Assembly: GCA_958415245.1 (NCBI GenBank)
Contig: CATYYP010000010.1
Span: forward strand, 1-15,744
Length of the DNA stretch: 15,744 nucleotides
From: Schaalia odontolytica
GTDB lineage: Bacteria; Actinomycetota; Actinomycetes; Actinomycetales; Actinomycetaceae
Direction of reading: 5' to 3'
Of the stretch, positions 1 to 5,720 are shown piece after piece. The translations under genes and the position numbers were made by a program. The notes under the pieces were generated by a model. That model had not been told where the DNA came from, did not search any database, and was given only the letters and a program-made list of their open reading frames with translations. Within the stretch, counting starts at the first letter, position 1, and every line of letters begins with the position of its first letter.

Positions 1-630
1 GGTTCGGGCGGCTTCGGCGGTTCCGGTTCCCTCGGCGGCTCCAGCGTCTTCGGCCGCTTCGGCGGCGCCGGTTCCAGCACCCTCGGCCGCTTCGGCGGAT
101 CCGGTACGGGTGCGAACGGCCTCGGCGGGTCCGGTTCGGCCGGTGGCATGTCCGGCGCCGGTCGCATGAGCACTGCGGGTATGCGCGGCGTCACCGGCTC
201 GACCAACGGTCTGGGCGCCTCGGGCGCTGCTGGACTGAAGGTCGGCTCTTACTCAGGTTCGGGCTTCGGCTCCTACACTCCCCCCGCAGGTTCTGCGGGC
301 GCGGCCGGTGCTGGCGGCGCGAACGGTGCTGCGGGTTCCTCGGGCGTCACGGGCACCACGGGCGCAAACGGCGGCGGCGCGGCCGGCGCTGCTGGCAAGG
401 GCGGCGCAGGCTCCGGCGGCTTCATGGGAGCCGGCGCAGGTGCGGGCGCAGGTGCTGGCAAGGACGACAAGAAGGGCCGCAGGCGCCAGTACACGGCCTT
501 CAAGTTCGACGACGACGAGGACGAGCTGCCCGCTGGCTACGTGAACCCCCTGTCGCAGACCTCCGGCACCGACAAGGACATCACGCCGGCGAAGCGTAAC
601 GACGACGGATGGGACCCGCGCCAGTGGTGA
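1..630 (+). CDS. Glycine/alanine/serine-rich protein, 3' part only (start lies before the window)
   Basis: Frame 1 is open from the first base to TGA at 628-630, so the window holds only the C-terminal 209 residues. Most of it is low-complexity Gly/Ala/Ser sequence. It begins with repeated GRFGG(A/S)GS-type units (codons within about 1-130), then has a stretch with Gly at every third residue (283-372), then an alternating Gly-Ala run (about 424-462). The last 55 residues differ: a basic patch (KDDKKGRRR), an acidic run (FDDDEDELP) and the terminus DDGWDPRQW. I see no membrane segment or enzyme motif. The stop codon overlaps the start of the following protease gene, so the two are probably one operon. 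Glycine-rich proteins beside mycosin-like proteases occur in type VII secretion loci, which suggests an exported or secretion-associated protein. That is inference, because no WXG motif is visible in this fragment. I do not recognise the family. Confidence 0.8.
   Translation, partial: GSGGFGGSGSLGGSSVFGRFGGAGSSTLGRFGGSGTGANGLGGSGSAGGMSGAGRMSTAGMRGVTGSTNGLGASGAAGLKVGSYSGSGFGSYTPPAGSAGAAGAGGANGAAGSSGVTGTTGANGGGAAGAAGKGGAGSGGFMGAGAGAGAGAGKDDKKGRRRQYTAFKFDDDEDELPAGYVNPLSQTSGTDKDITPAKRNDDGWDPRQW
283..372 (+). repeat. Collagen-like Gly-every-third-residue tract (10 triplets)
   Basis: Reading in frame, ten consecutive triplets end in Gly: PAG SAG AAG AGG ANG AAG, then SSG VTG TTG ANG. The periodicity is lost after 372. 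Proline is nearly absent, so a stable collagen triple helix is doubtful; the tract may simply be a flexible glycine-rich linker. Confidence 0.6.
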
Positions 631-1847
631 GCATTCGTTCCAACGCCGCGCCCCGTTCTCCCTTCGGTTTTGTGGGGAGGGCGGGGCGCGCCGCGCGCGC
701 CCTGACCACCGCTGCCTCCGCCCTCGCGCTGGCTGTCGGTGCCCTCACCGTGGCTCCGGCCCCCGCTCACGCGGCAGACCCGATCACCACCCAGGAGTAC
801 TTCTCGTACTACCACCTGGACACGGCACGCCAAAAGGGGTACACGGGCAAGGGCGTGACCATCGCGCTCATCGACGGCCCCGTGGATACCAGCGCCCCCG
901 AACTTGCCGGAGCGAACATCACCGACAAGAGCCGCTGCACCATCGAGGCCTCGCGTGCAGAAGCCCGTCACGGCACCGACATGGCGACCTTGCTCGTATC
1001 GCCCTATACGGGTGTTGCCCCCGACGCCACGCTGTACACCTACCAGACCGCCACCGCTGATGCTGTATCGTCAGGCACGTGCAAGTCCAACGGACTACGT
1101 CTCGATACCATGGCTATCCTCATCAATCAGGCCATCGATGACGGTGCCCAGATCATCTCCATCTCGCAAAGCTCTGCAGAAAGAGATTCGGAACTTCAGT
1201 GGGCTCTCACCCGCGCGATGAGCGAAGGCGTCATCATCGTCGCATCCGCCGGTAACACGGCAAGCGACAACAGCATTGAGCAGCTGATCCGCTGGTCCGG
1301 CGTGGTCGGCGTGTCCGCCATCAACAGTGACGGCACATTCGCGTCCTACTCCTCGTGGGGTAACGGCGTCGTGACCGCCGCTTTCGGCGGCCCCGTCAAC
1401 ACCGTCGATGCGAACGGAGCACCCACGACCTCCTCAGGTACGTCAAATTCGACTGCGCTTGTCTCGGGAATGCTCGCCCTGGCGCGCCAGAAGTGGCCCG
1501 ACGCCACCACCAACCAGATCCTCCAATCTCTCGTACGCTCGGGCTTGAACCCCAACCATGACTGGAATGAAAAGACAGGATACGGGGCTGCGGCCTTGGG
1601 CTCCCTGGTGAACGATGACCCATCTCAGTACCCGGATGAGAACCCAATCATCCAGAAGCCGGGTGGTTCCGAGCCCACGGCTGACAAGGTCGCTGACTAC
1701 ACCGATGGACTCATTAATCCCATTGAAACCACATTGCTTCCCGATTCCTACGTGTACCGAGGCGCCGACGATCAGGTCGTCATGTACCAGGCGGATCTGA
1801 AGACACCGCTCCACCTGGGAACGAGCCCCCGCTACCACCGGAAGTGA
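627..1847 (+). CDS. Secreted S8 (subtilisin-like) serine protease, mycosin-like, copy A
   Basis: Predicted exported endopeptidase of 406 residues. An Arg-rich N-terminus and hydrophobic stretch end in APAHA, giving a signal peptide with likely cleavage after residue 49. The catalytic domain follows almost at once, with no long propeptide. Triad blocks are all present: Asp83 in ALIDGPVD, His115 in RHGTD, oxyanion Asn210 in SAGN and Ser273 in GTSNS. Cys104 and Cys152 could form a disulfide. After the catalytic domain comes a conserved tail (PDENP, DYTDGLINP, HLGTSPRYH) shared with the other three proteases here; there is no C-terminal membrane helix, unlike classical mycosins. I chose GTG at 627 because it gives a GTGA overlap with the upstream stop; ATG at 609 and GTG at 624 are possible in the same frame. 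From base 646 to 1845 the gene is identical to the next one. Local GC is lower than in the neighbours (1681-1740 is about 47% by hand count). Substrate unknown. Confidence 0.92.
   Translation: MSIRSNAAPRSPFGFVGRAGRAARALTTAASALALAVGALTVAPAPAHAADPITTQEYFSYYHLDTARQKGYTGKGVTIALIDGPVDTSAPELAGANITDKSRCTIEASRAEARHGTDMATLLVSPYTGVAPDATLYTYQTATADAVSSGTCKSNGLRLDTMAILINQAIDDGAQIISISQSSAERDSELQWALTRAMSEGVIIVASAGNTASDNSIEQLIRWSGVVGVSAINSDGTFASYSSWGNGVVTAAFGGPVNTVDANGAPTTSSGTSNSTALVSGMLALARQKWPDATTNQILQSLVRSGLNPNHDWNEKTGYGAAALGSLVNDDPSQYPDENPIIQKPGGSEPTADKVADYTDGLINPIETTLLPDSYVYRGADDQVVMYQADLKTPLHLGTSPRYHRK
646..1845 (+). repeat. 1200-bp perfect direct repeat, copy A
   Basis: Compared line by line with 1878-3077 (offset 1232) and no mismatch found. 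The block starts near codon 7 of the first protease gene and ends at the first base of its stop codon, where copy A continues TGA and copy B TAG. Confidence 0.97.
1840..1844 (+). promoter_or_regulatory. Ribosome binding site GGAAG for the second protease
   Basis: GGAAG sits 5 nt upstream of ATG at 1850 and lies inside the last codons of the first protease gene. It favours ATG 1850 over the in-frame GTG at 1844 (which would overlap the TGA stop as GTGA). Either start implies translational coupling of the two genes. Confidence 0.55.
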
Positions 1848-1849
1848 CC

Positions 1850-3079
1850 ATGACACACGCGCAAGCCTGCGCGCAGCCCGCGCCCCGTTCTCCCTTCGGT
1901 TTTGTGGGGAGGGCGGGGCGCGCCGCGCGCGCCCTGACCACCGCTGCCTCCGCCCTCGCGCTGGCTGTCGGTGCCCTCACCGTGGCTCCGGCCCCCGCTC
2001 ACGCGGCAGACCCGATCACCACCCAGGAGTACTTCTCGTACTACCACCTGGACACGGCACGCCAAAAGGGGTACACGGGCAAGGGCGTGACCATCGCGCT
2101 CATCGACGGCCCCGTGGATACCAGCGCCCCCGAACTTGCCGGAGCGAACATCACCGACAAGAGCCGCTGCACCATCGAGGCCTCGCGTGCAGAAGCCCGT
2201 CACGGCACCGACATGGCGACCTTGCTCGTATCGCCCTATACGGGTGTTGCCCCCGACGCCACGCTGTACACCTACCAGACCGCCACCGCTGATGCTGTAT
2301 CGTCAGGCACGTGCAAGTCCAACGGACTACGTCTCGATACCATGGCTATCCTCATCAATCAGGCCATCGATGACGGTGCCCAGATCATCTCCATCTCGCA
2401 AAGCTCTGCAGAAAGAGATTCGGAACTTCAGTGGGCTCTCACCCGCGCGATGAGCGAAGGCGTCATCATCGTCGCATCCGCCGGTAACACGGCAAGCGAC
2501 AACAGCATTGAGCAGCTGATCCGCTGGTCCGGCGTGGTCGGCGTGTCCGCCATCAACAGTGACGGCACATTCGCGTCCTACTCCTCGTGGGGTAACGGCG
2601 TCGTGACCGCCGCTTTCGGCGGCCCCGTCAACACCGTCGATGCGAACGGAGCACCCACGACCTCCTCAGGTACGTCAAATTCGACTGCGCTTGTCTCGGG
2701 AATGCTCGCCCTGGCGCGCCAGAAGTGGCCCGACGCCACCACCAACCAGATCCTCCAATCTCTCGTACGCTCGGGCTTGAACCCCAACCATGACTGGAAT
2801 GAAAAGACAGGATACGGGGCTGCGGCCTTGGGCTCCCTGGTGAACGATGACCCATCTCAGTACCCGGATGAGAACCCAATCATCCAGAAGCCGGGTGGTT
2901 CCGAGCCCACGGCTGACAAGGTCGCTGACTACACCGATGGACTCATTAATCCCATTGAAACCACATTGCTTCCCGATTCCTACGTGTACCGAGGCGCCGA
3001 CGATCAGGTCGTCATGTACCAGGCGGATCTGAAGACACCGCTCCACCTGGGAACGAGCCCCCGCTACCACCGGAAGTAG
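1850..3079 (+). CDS. Secreted S8 (subtilisin-like) serine protease, mycosin-like, copy B
   Basis: Predicted 409-residue secreted endopeptidase. From residue 11 to the end it is identical to the preceding protease; only the first ten residues (MTHAQACAQP) are new, and they precede the hydrophobic signal core. The mature enzymes should therefore be the same protein. Asp86, His118, Asn213 and Ser276 form the S8 active site, and the tail ends in HLGTSPRYHRK. The start follows the previous TGA by 2 nt (ATG at 1850, GGAAG 5 nt upstream); GTG at 1844 is the alternative. The gene ends in TAG, unlike the TGA of copy A, and a hairpin follows it. Perfect identity including synonymous sites means a very recent duplication, active gene conversion, or an assembly artefact. 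A short hairpin at 1858-1873 lies directly behind the start codon. Confidence 0.92.
   Translation: MTHAQACAQPAPRSPFGFVGRAGRAARALTTAASALALAVGALTVAPAPAHAADPITTQEYFSYYHLDTARQKGYTGKGVTIALIDGPVDTSAPELAGANITDKSRCTIEASRAEARHGTDMATLLVSPYTGVAPDATLYTYQTATADAVSSGTCKSNGLRLDTMAILINQAIDDGAQIISISQSSAERDSELQWALTRAMSEGVIIVASAGNTASDNSIEQLIRWSGVVGVSAINSDGTFASYSSWGNGVVTAAFGGPVNTVDANGAPTTSSGTSNSTALVSGMLALARQKWPDATTNQILQSLVRSGLNPNHDWNEKTGYGAAALGSLVNDDPSQYPDENPIIQKPGGSEPTADKVADYTDGLINPIETTLLPDSYVYRGADDQVVMYQADLKTPLHLGTSPRYHRK
1858..1873 (+). other. Short hairpin at the duplication junction, inside the start region of copy B
   Basis: CGCGCA (1858-1863) and TGCGCG (1868-1873) are perfect reverse complements around a 4-nt loop AGCC. 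The hairpin lies in the 32-bp unique spacer (1846-1877) between the two identical blocks, 8 nt after the ATG. It could lower initiation on the second gene or mark the recombination junction; both are inference. Confidence 0.4.
1878..3077 (+). repeat. 1200-bp perfect direct repeat, copy B
   Basis: Identical at every base I compared to 646-1845. The copies are in direct orientation, separated by 32 bp, giving a repeat period of 1232 bp. Confidence 0.97.
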
Positions 3080-3101
3080 CATCGGCAACCCGACACAGCA
3101 C

Positions 3102-3143
3102 AGCGCCCCTGCCACCCACCGTACCGTGGGCGACAGGGGCGCT
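3102..3143. terminator. Hairpin terminator between convergent operons
   Basis: AGCGCCCCTG (3102-3111) pairs perfectly with CAGGGGCGCT (3134-3143). Inside it, CCCAC (3115-3119) pairs with GTGGG (3126-3130) around the loop CGTACC, with 3-nt internal loops on each side. It lies between the stop codons of two convergent genes (3079 and 3154), so it can serve both strands. No clear T-tract follows on either side, as is common in actinobacteria. Confidence 0.75.
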
Positions 3144-3153
3144 TCCCTACGCG

Positions 3154-4368
3154 CTACTTCTTCTTCGCGTTGCTCCCATTGCTCGCGTGGAAGCGCGGGC
3201 TGGTCCCCAGGTGCGTCGGGTAGCCATGCTCGTGGCTCAGGGTGAGACGCTCGTCGAAGCCCCGATACTGGTAGGAATCATCCGCGTTGATGCGCCTCGG
3301 ATCCACCAGGCCATCCGCGTAGTCCGCGATGTCACGCTGGGTCGGAATGGACTCATAGCCCTTGTTCAAGAACGGGTTCTCGTCCGGGAACTGGGTCGGA
3401 TTCGTCGTCAGCAGCACGTACGGGTCCACCGCCCCGTACCCCGTGTACGGGTTCCAGTACCCACCGTTGCCGCCGATCCCCGTGCGGGCCAGGGCCTGCA
3501 AGAGCTGATTACCCGTCGCCTCGGGCCAGCTCTGCTTCGCCAACGCCAGGAAGGACGCGATCGTCGGAGAGGCGAACGATGTCCCCTGCCAATACCCGGT
3601 CTCCCACGTGATGCCGCTCCTCGCGTACGGACGCGACACGGACGCCGCCGACACGAAGTCCCCGTAGTTCGAATACGAGGTCAGCGACCCATCGGGGTAC
3701 ACCGACGACGCCCCCACCACGCCGGTCATGCGCGCGAGCGACGTGGACGGGTTGTACTCCGACTCATTGCCGAGAGGGGCCACGACGGGCACCTTCTGCG
3801 TGATCGCGCGAGCCAACGCCCAGCGCATACTCTCAGTGTCGGCGCTGTACGACGAGGACATCGTGATCACGTCCACCCCGTCGTTGAGCGCCAGCTCAAT
3901 GAGAACCGACGTATCAGAGTAGCCGTCATCCCACCAGCCGATCGCGCAATCCCTGCTCGGCGTATCGCCTTTCAGCGACACCGTGTAGCGGTTGAGCCTC
4001 GCCTCGGGGGCGATCCCAAACTCCGGTGCTGAGATCATCTGGGCGATGACCGTGCCGTGCTCCCAGCTGTCCTCGCTGGACTCCACGTCGCAGCGGCCCA
4101 TGTACTGGATGTTCGCTCCCTGCAGCTCCGGGATGTTCGTGTTGACCGGGCCGTCCAGCAGGCCAATCGTCACGCCCCGGCCGGTGTAACCCGAAGCGTG
4201 GAGCTGCCCCAGGTAGTAGTAGGAGTAGTAGTCCTGCTCGTCCGACGTGATCGGTGCGCGCGAGGCCTGGGCCGGGGCTGCGGGGAACACGAGGGCCGCG
4301 CCCGCAAGCGCGCAGGCGGCTCCCAGGCCGGCGCCGCGTCGCGCCAGGCGTGTCATCAGATGACTCAT
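3154..4368 (-). CDS. Secreted S8 (subtilisin-like) serine protease, mycosin-like, paralog C
   Basis: Predicted exported endopeptidase of 404 residues. The signal peptide has an Arg-containing start, an Ala/Leu-rich core and likely cleavage after APAQA (residue 35). The S8 blocks are complete: Asp72 in GLLDGPVN, His104 in WEHGT, Asn201 in PLGN and Ser264 in GTSFASP. Cys93 and Cys141 match the Cys pair of the other paralogs. The tail carries PDENP, DYADGLVDP, YRGFDERL and HLGTSPRFH, then ends in Lys; no membrane anchor or LPXTG. I chose ATG at 4368 because GAAAGGA lies 6 nt upstream; the upstream in-frame GTG at 4404 lacks such a site. The 41-nt gap from the upstream paralog suggests cotranscription. 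It is clearly closest to the neighbouring minus-strand protease and more distant from the tandem pair. The gene ends at TAG (3154-3156), just across the shared terminator. Confidence 0.93.
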   Translation of the reverse strand: MSHLMTRLARRGAGLGAACALAGAALVFPAAPAQASRAPITSDEQDYYSYYYLGQLHASGYTGRGVTIGLLDGPVNTNIPELQGANIQYMGRCDVESSEDSWEHGTVIAQMISAPEFGIAPEARLNRYTVSLKGDTPSRDCAIGWWDDGYSDTSVLIELALNDGVDVITMSSSYSADTESMRWALARAITQKVPVVAPLGNESEYNPSTSLARMTGVVGASSVYPDGSLTSYSNYGDFVSAASVSRPYARSGITWETGYWQGTSFASPTIASFLALAKQSWPEATGNQLLQALARTGIGGNGGYWNPYTGYGAVDPYVLLTTNPTQFPDENPFLNKGYESIPTQRDIADYADGLVDPRRINADDSYQYRGFDERLTLSHEHGYPTHLGTSPRFHASNGSNAKKK

Positions 4369-4374
4369 CAGCTG

Positions 4375-4380
4375 TCCTTT
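4375..4380 (-). promoter_or_regulatory. Ribosome binding site AAAGGA deciding the start of paralog C
   Basis: On the minus strand AAAGGA lies 6 nt before ATG at 4368. It is part of a roughly 18-nt leader (4375-4392) repeated with few changes before paralog D (5625-5642). Confidence 0.75.
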
Positions 4381-4409
4381 CGCTGCGCGCTCTGGGGCGC
4401 CCACGGGCG

Positions 4410-5618
4410 TTAGTTCTTTTTCTGAGACTGGAACTTCTGGTGGTAGCGGGGGCTGGTGCCCAGATGCGTCGGGTAGTCATGATCGCGGCTGAGTGCGAGA
4501 CGCTCGTCGAACCCCAGGTATTCGTAGGAGTTGTCGTTCATGACGACGCGTGGATCCACCACGCCGTCGATGTAGTCCTGCACGTCCTGTCGGCTGGGAA
4601 CCGTGTTCGTTCCCTTGTCCATGAACGGGTTTTCATCCGGGAAACTCGTCGGGTTCGTCGTCAGCATCGCGTAGATGTCGAGCGCACCATACCCCGTGTA
4701 TTGGTTCCATTCGCCGCCGTTGCCGCCCACACCGGTGCGGGCCAGGCCCTGCATGATCTGGTTGCCGGTCGCGCGAGGCCAGCGCTGCATGGACAGTGCC
4801 AGGGAGCTGGCCACGACGGGGGTCGCGAAGGACGTCCCCCACCACTCGCCTCGTTCCTGTGACACGCCCGAGCGGGCGAGAGGGCGCGCGAGGGCCGCCG
4901 TCGACAGGGGCCTTCCCCAGTTCTGGTAGTCGGAGGGGCGACCGTTGGTCTCGATCGCGCCCACGCCGACGACGCCACCCCAGGCGGGCAGCCAATCCGT
5001 CGAGTTGCGGGTCGAGTCATTACCCGTGCAGGCGACGACCGGGACCTTGGACGCGATCGCTCGGGCGAGAGCCCAGCGCATGCCCTCGTAGTCGCTGGGA
5101 TAGCTCGACGACGTCGTGATCACGTCGACGCCGTCGTTGAGCGCGTCCTCGATGAGGAGAGCGAGGTCGGAGTAGCCTCGCCCCCACTGCCCGATCGCAC
5201 AGTCGGAACCCGTCGTATCACCTTCAAACGACTTTGTGTAGGCGCGTAGATTCGCGCCGGGTGCCACGCCGAACTGAGGCGAGGAAATCACCTGCGCGAT
5301 GACGGTACCGTGGTCCCAGTACTTGTCTTGGGAGCCCACGGCGCAGGGGCTGTAGGACTGGATGCGCGCACCGGCCAGCTCCGGGATCTGCGTGTTGACC
5401 GGGCCGTCAATGAGCGCGATCGTCACGCCTTCACCCGTGTAGCCCGACGAGTGAATCGCATCCAGGCGGTAGTAGCCGTAGAAGGTCTGTTCGTTCGCCG
5501 TGATCGTGGTATCCGCCGATGCTGGGGCCGCAGGAACCACGAGTGCTGCAAGAGCAAGCACGCCGGCCAGGGCGACCCCCGTACCTCGCTGCGCCACGCG
5601 GGCAATATCGCGCCTCAT
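4410..5618 (-). CDS. Secreted S8 (subtilisin-like) serine protease, mycosin-like, paralog D
   Basis: Predicted exported endopeptidase of 402 residues. MRRDIARVAQRG starts a signal peptide with likely cleavage after APASA (residue 35). Active-site blocks: Asp71 in ALIDGPVN, His103 in WDHGT, Asn200 in CTGN and Ser263 in GTSFATP. Cys92 and Cys140 match the pair in the other paralogs; Cys197, next to the oxyanion Asn, is extra. The tail has PDENP, DYIDGVVDP, YLGFDERL, HLGTSPRYH and a short Gln/Lys end, with no anchor. ATG 5618 was chosen for its AAAGGA 6 nt upstream; the frame stays open to 5636. The gene follows the kinase gene after a 102-nt gap that may hold a promoter, and precedes paralog C by 41 nt. 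The enzyme probably acts outside the membrane on exported proteins; substrate unknown. Confidence 0.93.
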   Translation of the reverse strand: MRRDIARVAQRGTGVALAGVLALAALVVPAAPASADTTITANEQTFYGYYRLDAIHSSGYTGEGVTIALIDGPVNTQIPELAGARIQSYSPCAVGSQDKYWDHGTVIAQVISSPQFGVAPGANLRAYTKSFEGDTTGSDCAIGQWGRGYSDLALLIEDALNDGVDVITTSSSYPSDYEGMRWALARAIASKVPVVACTGNDSTRNSTDWLPAWGGVVGVGAIETNGRPSDYQNWGRPLSTAALARPLARSGVSQERGEWWGTSFATPVVASSLALSMQRWPRATGNQIMQGLARTGVGGNGGEWNQYTGYGALDIYAMLTTNPTSFPDENPFMDKGTNTVPSRQDVQDYIDGVVDPRVVMNDNSYEYLGFDERLALSRDHDYPTHLGTSPRYHQKFQSQKKN

Positions 5619-5624
5619 TACACA

Positions 5625-5630
5625 TCCTTT
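5625..5630 (-). promoter_or_regulatory. Ribosome binding site AAAGGA deciding the start of paralog D
   Basis: AAAGGA on the minus strand, 6 nt before ATG 5618. This supports the internal ATG over the longer open frame reaching 5636. Confidence 0.75.
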
Positions 5631-5661
5631 CGCCACGCGCTCCGGCGGCGCGCAACACAGC

Positions 5662-5689
5662 AGTCTACCACTCGGTCATGCACCGTCGA
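5662..5689 (-). promoter_or_regulatory. Possible promoter for the two minus-strand proteases
   Basis: On the minus strand, TCGACG (5684-5689) and TAGACT (5662-5667) are 16 nt apart. Each matches the -35 and -10 consensus at 4 of 6 bases. They sit in the only sizeable gap of the minus-strand gene series (5619-5720), about 44 nt before the start codon. The match is weak, and read-through from the kinase gene is an alternative source of transcript. Confidence 0.3.
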
Positions 5690-5720
5690 GCCAGTCACGA
5701 AAGGGCATGACGCCAGCGCC

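Noticed and set aside
1..150. GGTTCGGGCGG-like DNA repeats as a CRISPR or regulatory array
   Set aside because: The periodicity follows codons for Gly/Ser/Phe repeats within an open frame, with no constant repeat and unique spacer structure.
609..626. ATG at 609 as the start of the first protease
   Set aside because: Possible, but it overlaps the upstream gene by 22 bp and has a weaker upstream purine stretch. The GTG at 627 gives the usual GTGA overlap. The choice only affects the first six residues before the signal peptide core.
537..2203. Identical antisense open frames repeated in both protease copies
   Set aside because: Their repetition only reflects the duplicated DNA; no start signals or motifs support expression.
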